Positions 38,164 to 48,250 of a stretch of 64,000 bases of DNA are shown piece by piece (positions within the stretch are counted from its first letter, which is position 1; each line of letters begins with the position of its first letter). The translations under genes and the position numbers were made by a program. The DNA is taken from contig JASEIU010000003.1 of the NCBI GenBank assembly GCA_030017715.1, forward strand, positions 248,001 to 312,000, written 5' to 3'. The DNA comes from Candidatus Saccharicenans sp. (GTDB taxonomy: Bacteria > Acidobacteriota > Aminicenantia > Aminicenantales > Saccharicenantaceae). The notes under the pieces were generated by a model, which made no database searches, was not told where the DNA came from, and worked only from the letters and a program-made list of their open reading frames with translations.

Positions 38164-38838
38164 TCAATAGGCGCGGATTAGAAGGTAAAGCTCCTGCGGG
38201 GTCATATTGTTCCGGCGGGCGACCTCTTCCAGGGAACTTTCCGGGCTGACACCTGCAAGACCCCGGGCCTCGAGCTCCCTCAGCACTCGATCCGGTGTCT
38301 TCCCCAGTTGCTCCATCACCCGCCTGAGCGATTGCTTCTCAAAATCAGCTGAGGGAGGCTGGGACCGCAGGGAGCGGGGATGATTTTTAAAGTGGGCTCG
38401 TCCCTCCATCAACCAGTTCACGGGGGGCAGGCGCCAGATCGCCATTAACAACAGCACAAAAACCAGCAGACCGGCCACCAGCATCTCAGCCAGGTTTTTT
38501 CGGTTGCGGTCTATCCCGCTGGTAAGGTATAGAATTATGGCCTTGAAATTAAGAATTAGATGAATGACTCCGACCAAAAAAAACAGAGCACAAAAAACGA
38601 TGTGCACCGTCTCCCAGCCGCTCTTATCCAGCCCTATCGCCTTCCAGCCAACCCAGCGAGCCAGGCCACCCTCGGGGCGAATGTACAGGATAAAACCGGA
38701 AAAAGCCAGCAGCAGAAAACTGAAGACCGTCAGAAAAGAAATCAACGGCTTGAACTTAAAAGCTCGGCCGTCGTTCTGAACCTGATTGCGGCTGAGATTT
38801 CTGTCTTGAGGCTGATTCTGATTCTCACTCATGTTCAT
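38164..38838 (-). CDS. DUF4405 membrane protein (cytochrome b-like fold)
   Basis: SFLTVFSFLLLAFSGFILYIRPEGG...GWETVHIVFCALFFLVGVIHLILNFKAIILYL. Confidence 0.8.
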   Translation of the reverse strand: MNMSENQNQPQDRNLSRNQVQNDGRAFKFKPLISFLTVFSFLLLAFSGFILYIRPEGGLARWVGWKAIGLDKSGWETVHIVFCALFFLVGVIHLILNFKAIILYLTSGIDRNRKNLAEMLVAGLLVFVLLLMAIWRLPPVNWLMEGRAHFKNHPRSLRSQPPSADFEKQSLRRVMEQLGKTPDRVLRELEARGLAGVSPESSLEEVARRNNMTPQELYLLIRAY

Positions 38839-38914
38839 CGCGACACCTTAACTTTATAAACCGACAGGAGCGCTCATTTTTTTAATAGAGCACTATTATA
38901 CAAATAATAAAATC

Positions 38915-38980
38915 GGGGACACAATCTATATTTCCGAATTTTCTTTCCTTTTTTAGAAGGGGACACCGTGCAGTGTCCCC
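38915..38980. repeat. Family-2 repeat followed by a REP-like palindrome
   Basis: GGGGACACAATCTATATTTCCGAATTTTC (38915) and GGGGACACCGTGCAGTGTCCCC (38959-38980). Confidence 0.88.
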
Positions 38981-39102
38981 AATTCCCAATTTTCCTTCTT
39001 TTCTACTTGCCGCGGCCGCCCGTCCAGTGATATTTTAGGCTCGGTAATTATCCTTATTTTTTATAGAATGACCCGGAAAATACACAAAAGGAGGGATGCG
39101 AT

Positions 39103-40476
39103 ATGAAAAAAATGACGGCTTTTCTGATGGCCTCAGCCATCTTTTTATCAGTCTTTTCATCAGTCCTGGCACAGCCCGCTCCTGCCTCGGCCCAGTTGCC
39201 CCGGGAAACCGAAGTCCAGAAGGCCAGGCGCCTCCAGTGGTGGACCGAAGCCAGATTCGGAATGTTCATTCACTGGGGCCTGTATGCCCTTCCCGCCCGG
39301 CACGAATGGGTAAAAAACCGGGAACGACTGACCAACGAACAGTATCAAAAGTATTTCGAGCATTTTAATCCCGACCTTTTTAATCCCCGGGAATGGGCCA
39401 GGATGGCCAAAGCCGCCGGCATGAAATACGCGGTGATCACCGCCAAACATCATGAAGGCTTCTGCCTCTGGGACTCGAAATACACGGATTACAAGGCAAC
39501 CAACACCCCTTTCGGCCGCGACCTCCTGAAAGAATTCGTCGAGGCCTTCCGGGCCGAAGGACTGAAGGTCGGCTTCTACTACTCTCTCCCCGACTGGCAC
39601 CATCCCGATTACACCATCGACAGGTACCATCCGCTGCGGGCGGAAAATGACGCAGATTATGAGAAACTCAACGCCGGCAGGGATATGAATCGCTACCGCG
39701 AATATATGAAAAACCAGGTGCGAGAACTTCTCACCAATTATGGCGAAATCAGCATCATGTGGTTTGATTTTTCGTTTCCCGGAAAACACGGCAAAGGCCG
39801 CGACGACTGGGATTCAATCGGCTTGCTCAAACTGGCCAGGTCGCTCCAGCCTAATATCATCGTCGATGACCGGCTTGACCTGCAGGAGGTTGAGGGCGGC
39901 TGGGATTTCACCACCCCGGAGCAGGTCAGGGTGACCAAATGGCCAGAATACAACGGAAAGCGAATTCCCTGGGAAACCTGCCAGACTTTTTCCGGTTCCT
40001 GGGGATATTACCGCGATGAATATACCTGGAAAAGCCCCGCTCAGCTCATCGAGCTCTTAATCGATTCTGTCAGCAAAGGCGGCAATCTGCTGCTGAACGT
40101 TGGTCCGACGGGACGCGGAACTTTTGACCGGAGGGCTCAGGACCGGCTGAAAGCCATCGGCGAGTGGATGGCCGTCAACGGACGGTCGATATACGGCTGC
40201 ACCCAGGCGCCCGAAGAATTCGTCGCTCCTCCGAACAGCCTGCTCACCTGGAATCCGTCGAGCCGAAGGCTTTATGTTCACCTGCTTTTCTATCCTATGG
40301 ACGGAATATGGCTGAAGAAGATGGCCGATAAGGTCAAGTACGTTCAATTCCTGCATGATGCCTCCGAAGTGCGATTCAGACCGGGCAGCGACGAGAATGC
40401 CGCCGACCTGTGGCTGTCGCTTCCGGTGCAGAAACCGCCGCTGGAGATTCCCGTCCTTGAAATCTTCCTCAGGTAA
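39103..40476 (+). CDS. Alpha-L-fucosidase, GH29
   Basis: ARFGMFIHWGLYALPARHEWV, AKHHEGFCLWDSK, IMWFDFSFPG, NLLLNVGPTGRG. Confidence 0.97.
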   Translation: MKKMTAFLMASAIFLSVFSSVLAQPAPASAQLPRETEVQKARRLQWWTEARFGMFIHWGLYALPARHEWVKNRERLTNEQYQKYFEHFNPDLFNPREWARMAKAAGMKYAVITAKHHEGFCLWDSKYTDYKATNTPFGRDLLKEFVEAFRAEGLKVGFYYSLPDWHHPDYTIDRYHPLRAENDADYEKLNAGRDMNRYREYMKNQVRELLTNYGEISIMWFDFSFPGKHGKGRDDWDSIGLLKLARSLQPNIIVDDRLDLQEVEGGWDFTTPEQVRVTKWPEYNGKRIPWETCQTFSGSWGYYRDEYTWKSPAQLIELLIDSVSKGGNLLLNVGPTGRGTFDRRAQDRLKAIGEWMAVNGRSIYGCTQAPEEFVAPPNSLLTWNPSSRRLYVHLLFYPMDGIWLKKMADKVKYVQFLHDASEVRFRPGSDENAADLWLSLPVQKPPLEIPVLEIFLR

Positions 40477-40482
40477 GCAAAA

Positions 40483-40578
40483 GGGGACACTTTACGGTGT
40501 CCCCTTTTTCGGGAAAAAACCCGCCCGCCAACAGGCTAAAATTTCTCACAAAAATCAGGGACACAATAAAGTGTCCCC
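40483..40578. repeat. Two REP-like palindromes at ~75-bp pitch
   Basis: GGGGACACTTTACGGTGTCCCC (40483) and GGGACACAATAAAGTGTCCCC (40558). Confidence 0.93.
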
Positions 40579-40732
40579 TTTTTAGAGCTGCCAGGTGATT
40601 TGTGCTAAAATAAAGCAGAAAAATCCAGGCCGGAAGGTCCATCTGATTTGACCTCGCTGACGCTGTTATTCAGAAAAAGCCAACTCCAGTTAAATTGCCA
40701 GCCTGGACAATGAAGCCGTCACCCGTGAACCC

Positions 40733-42445
40733 ATGATTAAATTTAAGAAACATCCATCCCGAGAGGCAACCCTGATGAGCCCATTCAGGCGCGGCACCTC
40801 ATTCAGGCCCGGCTTGATTTATCTATCGACAGTTCTATCGGCTTTAGTTTTGTTTGTTTTCCCGGCTCTTCCGCAGGAGTCAGACCGGTCAAATGGTTGC
40901 TGGAGCGATTCCGCCTGCGCTTCAAATGATTCCCCTGACCGACCTGACCGCAAGCTTCAGCTCGACCTGCGCGGCCTGGTTTCAGCCTGGGGAGCCTTCT
41001 CCCGCGCCGACAGCAGCCTGGCGCAGCTCGGCACCCGGTTCCTGCCCGAATTCACCCTGGAACTGAACCTGAAACGACGAACAGCGGCCCCCCCTGGTCA
41101 ACAGGCCAGCCAATATTCCAGCGCCATGCTCACCGCACCACATCTCCCCTTTTCAAACAACCGGCCTGCAGCCTCAATCTCCATATCCGAGAATGGCATT
41201 TTTTTAGCAACGGGCCTCATTTCGCCTCACTCCTTTCTCCCCGCTGTCTTTTTAACGGATCAGCCTTTATCCCCCGCATCTATGCTTTCTCATTTAATTT
41301 CCGACTCAGACCCATCTTGCCTCGATAATTCATCCGGCTCTTCCGGGGCAACATCAGTCACCCCGACCGCGCCATTCGCTTCTTCCAACGAAGCCCCGCT
41401 GACATATTATCCATTGGAATCTTCTCCCTCATCTGAGCCCTCTTCTTCCTCTTCCCCGGACGTTCTAACCGTCGAATTTTCCCTGAACCTCTGGGGCACC
41501 CTAACCATCCAGCCGGGCACCGAGAATCAGTTCAGCGGCCGCCTCAAACCATACCGGCTGAGCGTAAAATATGCCAGTCCGCGTTTTGAAGCTCGCCTCG
41601 GGCTGCAGAAAATAAGCTTCGGGTCGGCCTCGCTGCTGCGTCCGCTGATGTGGTTTGACCGCCTCGACCCGCGCGACACGCTTCAGCTTACGGACGGGGT
41701 TTACGGACTACTCGTCCGCACCTATATCTCCACCCGCACCAATCTCTGGGCCTGGGCGCTTTACGGCAATGACGACCCCAAAGGCTGGGAAGCGCTGCCC
41801 ACCCGGCGCCGTCGCCCGGAATTTGGCAGCCGCGCCCAGATCCCGGCAGGAAGGGGTGAACTCGCCCTGACCGTCCATCACCGCCGCGTTAACTTTGACC
41901 TGACCAATCCGGCAGCCGCTCTCATCCCGCTAAATGCAGGCGCACCTCCGGCCTTTAATTTTCCCGAAACCCGCCTGGCCGTCGACGGCAAGTGGGACAT
42001 AGGCCCCGGCATCTGGTTTGAAGCCACCCTCACCCGCCAGCGCTCGCCACACCTGGCTTTCCCCTGGCAGCGAGCCTTCACCATCGGTCTTGACTACACC
42101 TTCGCCCTCGGTCACGGACTTCATCTGCTGGGCGAATATTTTCAGAGCGACTTAGCTTCCGGAGCTTTAAGCGGGATGACCTGCGCCCCGTTTCGAGCCC
42201 GTTTCCTGACTGCTTCGGCTTCCTATCCGCTGAGCTTTATCGACCAGCTGGCGGCCATCTTCTTTTACGACACCCGGAACCGGGACCTTTACAGCTTTGT
42301 CCGCTGGCAGCGCAATTACGACCGCTGGTCAATCCATCTGATGGCCTTCTGGAACCCGGCTGAATTCCGGATATTTGCGGCGCCCGACCAGCCGAATCTC
42401 TTCGCCGGCAGAGGCCTCCAGCTCCTCCTCATCTACACCTTTTAA
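40733..42445 (+). CDS. Putative outer-membrane beta-barrel protein with large Ser/Pro-rich insert
   Basis: Hydrophobic N-terminus; beta-strand pattern from VEFSLNLWGTLTI to C-terminal LQLLLIYTF. Confidence 0.65.
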   Translation: MIKFKKHPSREATLMSPFRRGTSFRPGLIYLSTVLSALVLFVFPALPQESDRSNGCWSDSACASNDSPDRPDRKLQLDLRGLVSAWGAFSRADSSLAQLGTRFLPEFTLELNLKRRTAAPPGQQASQYSSAMLTAPHLPFSNNRPAASISISENGIFLATGLISPHSFLPAVFLTDQPLSPASMLSHLISDSDPSCLDNSSGSSGATSVTPTAPFASSNEAPLTYYPLESSPSSEPSSSSSPDVLTVEFSLNLWGTLTIQPGTENQFSGRLKPYRLSVKYASPRFEARLGLQKISFGSASLLRPLMWFDRLDPRDTLQLTDGVYGLLVRTYISTRTNLWAWALYGNDDPKGWEALPTRRRRPEFGSRAQIPAGRGELALTVHHRRVNFDLTNPAAALIPLNAGAPPAFNFPETRLAVDGKWDIGPGIWFEATLTRQRSPHLAFPWQRAFTIGLDYTFALGHGLHLLGEYFQSDLASGALSGMTCAPFRARFLTASASYPLSFIDQLAAIFFYDTRNRDLYSFVRWQRNYDRWSIHLMAFWNPAEFRIFAAPDQPNLFAGRGLQLLLIYTF

Positions 42446-42447
42446 AT

Positions 42448-42696
42448 GGGGACACCTTCTATATTTCCGGTTTTTTGAAAATCAAAAATTGAATTCAATA
42501 ACGCTAAACACGTTGCCTTAAGGAAGTTTCCCTTCGCCCCAAAAACAGGGAACATGAAAAGGCCAAAATAAGGATATATAGATTGTATCCGCAATTCGAC
42601 CGGGACACTTTAATGTGTCCCCGAATTTGGCAAAAATTTTTCCCCTGTTTGGAAAGAAATAAATTATAATAAAAGGGGACACTTGAAGGTGTCCCC
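42448..42696. repeat. Mixed array: inverted pair of family-2 repeats plus two REP-like palindromes at ~74-bp pitch
   Basis: GGGGACACCTTCTATATTTCC (42448), reverse copy GGATATATAGATTGTATCCGC (~42572-42592), GGGACACTTTAATGTGTCCCC (42602), GGGGACACTTGAAGGTGTCCCC (42675). Confidence 0.9.
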
Positions 42697-42713
42697 TGTT
42701 CAAGGAGTGGAAT

Positions 42714-43433
42714 ATGGCCCAGCCGGTAATTCAAACCATTGACCTGACAAAAATCTATCCGATGGGAGAGCATCACATCACCGCCCTGAACCGGGTCTCG
42801 CTCACCTTCGAGCGCGGCCAATTCGCCGGCCTGGTCGGACCGTCCGGCTCCGGCAAGACCACCTTCCTCAACCTCATCGGCACGCTCGACACCCCGACTT
42901 CCGGCCAGGCTATCATCATGGGCGCTGAAATTTCAGCCCTCACGCCGCTTCAGGCCGCCGAGCTCCGCCGCCGGCATATCGGTTTCATCTTCCAGACCTT
43001 TAATCTCTTCCCCGTCTACACCGTTTATGAAAACGTCGAGTTTCCTCTCCTGCTCCTCGGCCTGCCGCCCGCCGAACGCCGCCTCCGGGTGATGGAGGCC
43101 CTGGAATGGGTTCGCTTAGCCGAACGCGCCCGCTCCCGTCCGACCCAGCTTTCCGGCGGCCAGTCGCAGCGGGTGGCCATCGCCCGGGCGATCGTCAAAA
43201 AGCCGGCCATAATCATCGCTGACGAGCCGACCGCCAACCTCGACGCCGAAAATTCATTCAACATCCTCGATATCATGCTCGAACTCAACCGGGAGCTTTC
43301 GATCACCTTCCTGTTCGCCACTCATGACGAGAAGGTCATCCGCTACCTGCGCCGCAAGATAACTCTGTTTGACGGACGCGTGGCAAAAGACGAACTCCTG
43401 GAACCCGCATCCACCCCGCCGCCAGCGACCTGA
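42714..43433 (+). CDS. LolD-like ABC transporter ATP-binding protein
   Basis: [45 protein letters not shown]. Confidence 0.96.
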   Translation: MAQPVIQTIDLTKIYPMGEHHITALNRVSLTFERGQFAGLVGPSGSGKTTFLNLIGTLDTPTSGQAIIMGAEISALTPLQAAELRRRHIGFIFQTFNLFPVYTVYENVEFPLLLLGLPPAERRLRVMEALEWVRLAERARSRPTQLSGGQSQRVAIARAIVKKPAIIIADEPTANLDAENSFNILDIMLELNRELSITFLFATHDEKVIRYLRRKITLFDGRVAKDELLEPASTPPPAT

Positions 43434-43472
43434 GAAAGCCATCAGACGGGCGGGAACAAAAAAGGCGCAGCC

Positions 43473-43859
43473 ATGAGCAGCTCAGCCGAAAAAATAAGTT
43501 CAGGAACAGCCGGAAATGGGCCGGAGCTTCAGGCGGCAACCGGAATCATTTTCTCGCCCAACCGCTCCGGAGTCGTCAGCCAAACTTATATCGCCCCGGA
43601 CAAACACAGAATCGGAATTGCCGCCCGGGACGGCGTCGGAACCTGGAAAAATTATCCCGATATCATCGCCAAAGAGCCTGGGGTAAAAACTGCCGTGAAA
43701 AAAATCAAAAAAAATAAATATAAACGGGAATCGGCCGTCAATCGCGGCCCCGGACATTTTGCGCCTGCTCAGCCCTGGCCGGCCCCGGACAAAATATCCG
43801 GGGCAACAAGGCCGCGTTCTTCCGGCCGGCCGCAATTTTATCCCGGAGTCATCCGATGA
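43473..43859 (+). CDS. Hypothetical low-complexity ORF with ATGA overlap to next gene
   Basis: Complete ORF between two ABC genes; no recognisable domain. Confidence 0.3.
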   Translation: MSSSAEKISSGTAGNGPELQAATGIIFSPNRSGVVSQTYIAPDKHRIGIAARDGVGTWKNYPDIIAKEPGVKTAVKKIKKNKYKRESAVNRGPGHFAPAQPWPAPDKISGATRPRSSGRPQFYPGVIR

Positions 43860-45469
43860 AAGTTCTCCTGAAGTTAGCCATCCGCAACCTGCTGGCCGCC
43901 GGCCTGCGCACCTGGCTCAACGTCATCGTGCTTTCGCTAACCTTCGTGGTCATCATCGCCGCCCAGGGGCTTTTCCGCGGGATGGGTGATCAGGCGGCCC
44001 GCGCCAGTATCGACTACGAATTCGGAGGCGGTCAGTTCTGGCATCCAGCCTATGACCCCTACGACCCGCTCACGATTCAGGACGCTCACGGCCCGATCCC
44101 GGAAGACCTGAAACCCCTGCTCGCCTCCGGCCAGGCTACACCCCTCCTGATCATCCAGGGCACGCTCTATCCGCAGGGGCGTTTCCTGCCCGTGCTGGTT
44201 AAGGGCATCGACCCGGACCAGAATATCCTGGCGATTCCATCGCCTTTTCTGGCGGCGAGCGCCACAGAATCAAAGACGCAGCAGGAAAAAATTAAACACT
44301 CAAATAATGATTCAAGCGACCAGGCCGAAACCTTTCAAGACAGCAATCATGGCCATGGCGAGCAAACAAAAGAAAATATAAAAATGAACATCCCGGATGA
44401 AATCCCGGCCATCATCGGCACCCGCATGGCCGCGGCTGCTCGCCTGGCGGTTGGCGATACCGCCATCCTGCGCTGGCGCGACTGGCGCGGGGCTTATGAC
44501 GCCCGCCCGGTTCGCATAGTCCACATCTTCCGCACGATCGTCCAGTCAGTCGACTCCGGGCAGGTCTGGATTCCGCTGTCGGTGCTTCAGGCGATGGCCG
44601 GCCTGCCCGGCGAAGCCACCATCATCACCCTGGCTCCCGGCGTCACCGCACCGGCCCCAACGCCCCGGCAACAAGCGCCGCTCAGAAAAAATCTTTCAGG
44701 CAAAATCTCGGTATTAATAAAGTCAGACGGCAATCATTCGTCGACGGCGGCCGGCGCCGCCGGCATCCGCATTCATAATAAACATCCCGAATTTTATTCC
44801 CGGTTTGCTGCCGCGATTAAAAGCCAGGAATTTAAGCGCCCGTCTGAAAAGCTTGAGGCGGCAGCCCGGCCGGCAGATCTGGTAGGAACAGTCCGTACCG
44901 GTCGATTTCTCATTTCGGCAGGCAGCTCCGCTCCGGTGCCTTCATCGGGTCGGGGCCAGCCGGCGGCCGGTGATTGGGCATACCGCGACCTCCGCTATCT
45001 CCTCCGCGACATCGACCAGCTGGTGGCCGCGAAAACCGCCGGGTCGACTACAGTCTACGTCATCCTGCTCTTCATGTCGCTTCTGGCCATCTTCGACACT
45101 CAGGTGCTGAACATCTTTCACCGCATCAGGGAAATCGGCACGCTGGTGGCGCTGGGGCTGACGCGCCGCCAGATTGTTCTGCTGTTTACGTTGGAGGGAA
45201 CGCTCCATGCGGTGCTGGCGGCCGTTCTGGCCGCCCTCTACGGCTACCCGCTTCTTTCGGCCTTTGCCCGCACCGGCTGGAAAATGCCCGAAGCTTTTGA
45301 CAGCTTCGGCATCGCTCTCGGCGAACGCCTGGTCCCCGTATTCACCGGCGGAATCATCGTCGGCACGGTGATTCTCATCCTGAGCCTTACGGCCATCATC
45401 AGCTTCTGGCCGGCCCGGCGACTGTCGCGGCTGCGCCCGACCGACGCCCTCAGGGGGAAACTCCAATGA
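43856..45469 (+). CDS. FtsX-family ABC permease with two low-complexity inserts
   Basis: LAIRNLLAAGLRTWLNVIVLSLTFVVIIAAQG...FHRIREIGTLVALGLTRRQIVLLFTLEG...SRLRPTDALRGK. Confidence 0.88.
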   Translation: MKVLLKLAIRNLLAAGLRTWLNVIVLSLTFVVIIAAQGLFRGMGDQAARASIDYEFGGGQFWHPAYDPYDPLTIQDAHGPIPEDLKPLLASGQATPLLIIQGTLYPQGRFLPVLVKGIDPDQNILAIPSPFLAASATESKTQQEKIKHSNNDSSDQAETFQDSNHGHGEQTKENIKMNIPDEIPAIIGTRMAAAARLAVGDTAILRWRDWRGAYDARPVRIVHIFRTIVQSVDSGQVWIPLSVLQAMAGLPGEATIITLAPGVTAPAPTPRQQAPLRKNLSGKISVLIKSDGNHSSTAAGAAGIRIHNKHPEFYSRFAAAIKSQEFKRPSEKLEAAARPADLVGTVRTGRFLISAGSSAPVPSSGRGQPAAGDWAYRDLRYLLRDIDQLVAAKTAGSTTVYVILLFMSLLAIFDTQVLNIFHRIREIGTLVALGLTRRQIVLLFTLEGTLHAVLAAVLAALYGYPLLSAFARTGWKMPEAFDSFGIALGERLVPVFTGGIIVGTVILILSLTAIISFWPARRLSRLRPTDALRGKLQ

Positions 45470-46785
45470 TCAGCTTCATCATAAAAGGAATTCTCCGCGA
45501 CCGGAGCCGCAGCCTTTTTCCGGCGCTGATTGTGGCCGCCGGCGCCATGCTCACAGTTTTCTTTTACAGCTACATGCAGGGCGGGAAGAACAATTTCATA
45601 GAGACCAGCGCCCGCTATCAGACAGGCCACCTGAAAGTGATGACCCGGGCTTACGCTGCCGAATCCGACCTTCTGCCCAACGACCTGGCCCTCACCGGAG
45701 CAACCGGACTGGTTTCAAACCTGCGAGCCGAATATCCGGAACTTATCTGGAAGCCGCGGATCCGGTTCGCCGGACTTCTTGACATCCCGGACGAAAACGG
45801 CCAAACCCGGGCGCAGGGTCCGATAAGCGGTCTGGCAGTGGAGCTGGTCGCGGACAACCGGAACGAAAACCAGAACCACAGGAATTTGCCGGAGGCGGAA
45901 ATCCTCAACCTCAAAAAGGGATTGATCGCCGGACGACTGCCGGAGAAGCCGCGGGAAATTCTCGTGGGCTCCGTACTGGCTTCATCCCTCAAAATCAATC
46001 CGGGCGACCGGGCGACCATCATCAGCTCGACCCTGACCGGGGCCATGGCCATCGCCGATTTCACCGTGGCCGGGGTCATTCGATTCGGCGTTACTCCGCT
46101 CGATAAAACCCTGGTAATCGCCGACCTGGAAGAGGCCCGGCAGCTTCTTGACATGGAAGACGCTGCCGGAGAGATTTTTGGGTTCTATCCGGATTTTCTT
46201 TACCGGCCGCAGCTGGCCGCCCGGATGGCCCGCGATTTTAACGCCAAGAGCGAAGAAAGAGCCCGGAGCTCCGGAGAGGACCCGGACTTTCTGCCGCTGA
46301 TACTCACTCTCGGAGAGCAGGGCGGGCTCGGCGATATGATTGCTATTTACGACGTTTACGCTTATGTGCTGGTAGCGGTGTTTGTGGCGGTGATGTCGCT
46401 CGTGCTCTGGAATGCCGGGCTGATGGGCTCGCTTCGCCGGTACGGAGAGATCGGGCTGCGTTTAGCAATGGGTGAAACTCACCGCCGACTTTATTTTTCG
46501 CTGCTGGGCGAATCGGTCATCATCGGGCTGATCGGCTCGGTCGCCGGAACCGCCCTCGGGCTGGCCATTTCCTATTATCTCCAGACATACGGCATCAACG
46601 CCGAAGCCTTTACCAGAACATCCGAAATGATGATGACCAACATCATCAAGGCTCAGGTAACCCGGGTAAGCTACATAATAGGCTTCATCCCGGGGCTGCT
46701 GGCGACGCTCCTCGGGACGGCCATGGCCGGCTTAGGGATTTTCAGGCGCCGGACGGCCACCCTGATGAAGGAGTTTGAAGCATGA
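45466..46785 (+). CDS. FtsX-family ABC permease
   Basis: GILRDRSRSLFPALIVAAGAMLTVFFYSYMQG; RRYGEIGLRLAMGETHRRLYFSLLGESVIIG. Confidence 0.9.
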   Translation: MISFIIKGILRDRSRSLFPALIVAAGAMLTVFFYSYMQGGKNNFIETSARYQTGHLKVMTRAYAAESDLLPNDLALTGATGLVSNLRAEYPELIWKPRIRFAGLLDIPDENGQTRAQGPISGLAVELVADNRNENQNHRNLPEAEILNLKKGLIAGRLPEKPREILVGSVLASSLKINPGDRATIISSTLTGAMAIADFTVAGVIRFGVTPLDKTLVIADLEEARQLLDMEDAAGEIFGFYPDFLYRPQLAARMARDFNAKSEERARSSGEDPDFLPLILTLGEQGGLGDMIAIYDVYAYVLVAVFVAVMSLVLWNAGLMGSLRRYGEIGLRLAMGETHRRLYFSLLGESVIIGLIGSVAGTALGLAISYYLQTYGINAEAFTRTSEMMMTNIIKAQVTRVSYIIGFIPGLLATLLGTAMAGLGIFRRRTATLMKEFEA

Positions 46786-47307
46786 GATGCTTCCGAGCGC
46801 GGTCTGCCACTCGAAAGAAATTTTTCAACTCCGGCCCTGGACGGGTCAGGGGCTCTTTCGGAATATCTTTTTGGTCTTCAAGCCCTGTCAGGCTCTCTGG
46901 CCGAGAGAAGCGAAGGGAAAATAACATATGAATATTTATTCATATATTGGCAACAAAACCGGAAGGAGAAGAAGTTCAGAAGACAAGAAATGGCCGGAAG
47001 CAGTAGACTTCCTGAGGTTTAAGAGGCGCGAAATAGCTCAAAGCCGGACTGGTGAATTTGAGCCTTGCCAGGCGAACCATTGCCCAACGGAGACCTCAAA
47101 TAATGACCCGGCAGCTGTCATTATCAGTTTTGAGTGTTATGAATTCAGGCCGGCCTGCAAAGGCCAGAATTGTTGCTTTTATTATCATGGCGCCGGTCAG
47201 GCCGGTCAGATTGGAAGATACGGGCTAAAAAGAAATATAAAAGCCGGTTCCAGTAAATTAGCCGGCTTCAGAAAGACCGGGCAAAGGTAAAGAAGGGGAG
47301 ATCGATA

Positions 47308-48219
47308 ATGAACACAAAAAACCGGTTAAGATTTTGGCAGGGTAAATTTTCGGCCGCAGATAAGATTCCGGCAGGAAAAAGATTTTTTTCGGACACAAAG
47401 TTGCCCTGCGGGCGAGCGGCAGCCTGTACCCTGGCGTCAACTTTGATGATGATAGTGTCTTTGAGCGCGGGCTTAAAAGTGTCAGGAGCGTCTGCGGAGC
47501 TGACCGTCCGGCAGGTCCGGACTCCGAGCGGCCTGGAGATTCTGAAACGGGTTGACGACAACATCACCGCCGGAAACAAAATCATGACGGCCAAGATGAT
47601 CATCCACCTGCGGCGAACGACGAGGACGGTGGAGTTTAAGTCCTACATCCAGGGCACGGAAAAGGCTTTTACCGAATATCTGGCGCCGGCGCGCGAGAAG
47701 GGCACCAGGATGCTCAAGCTGGGCGACCAGCTCTGGATGTATTCGCCCTGGACCGAGCGGACGATTCTGATTTCCGGGCACATGCTGCGGCAGTCGGTTA
47801 TGGGCTCAGACCTGAGCTATGAGGACATGATGGAAGACCCGCGGCTTTCAAATTCCTACACGGCTGAAGTCGTCGGCGAGGAGAAGGTCAGGCTGGAAGC
47901 GCAGGGCGGTGACGGAGTGCTGTGCTGGGTGCTGGAGCTTTCGGCCCGCCAGGAAGATGTGGCTTATCCGCGGCGCAAGCTGTGGGTGGATAAGGAGCGG
48001 TATGTGGTGCTGAGGGAAGAGCTTTATGCCCGCGGCGGAACACTGCTCAAGAAGGTTGAGGTGCTGAGCCTGAGAAAGTTTGACTCGCGCTGGGTGCCGG
48101 AGCGGGCAATTTTTATGGATGTGCTGAAGGCCGGAGAGGGCACCGAATTTGTGATTGAGTCGATAGAATTTGATGCTAACATTCCCGATTACATCTTCAG
48201 CCGCGCCTCCCTGAAATAA
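47308..48219 (+). CDS. Outer-membrane lipoprotein-sorting protein-like (LolA-like fold)
   Basis: ILKRVDDNITAGNKIMTAKMIIH...FTEYLAPAREKGTRMLKLGDQLWMYSPWTERTILISGHMLRQSVMGSDLSYEDMM. Confidence 0.88.
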   Translation: MNTKNRLRFWQGKFSAADKIPAGKRFFSDTKLPCGRAAACTLASTLMMIVSLSAGLKVSGASAELTVRQVRTPSGLEILKRVDDNITAGNKIMTAKMIIHLRRTTRTVEFKSYIQGTEKAFTEYLAPAREKGTRMLKLGDQLWMYSPWTERTILISGHMLRQSVMGSDLSYEDMMEDPRLSNSYTAEVVGEEKVRLEAQGGDGVLCWVLELSARQEDVAYPRRKLWVDKERYVVLREELYARGGTLLKKVEVLSLRKFDSRWVPERAIFMDVLKAGEGTEFVIESIEFDANIPDYIFSRASLK

Positions 48220-48222
48220 ACA

Positions 48223-48244
48223 GGGGACACTTTACAGTGTCCCC
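48223..48244. repeat. REP-like palindrome 3' of the LolA-like gene
   Basis: GGGGACACTTTACAGTGTCCCC. Confidence 0.95.
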
Positions 48245-48250
48245 TTTTTA

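Noticed and set aside
23690-45000. Inteins as explanation for the internal inserts
   Set aside because: Inserts are low-complexity, too short for a splicing domain, and lack intein N/C motifs such as terminal HN followed by C/S/T
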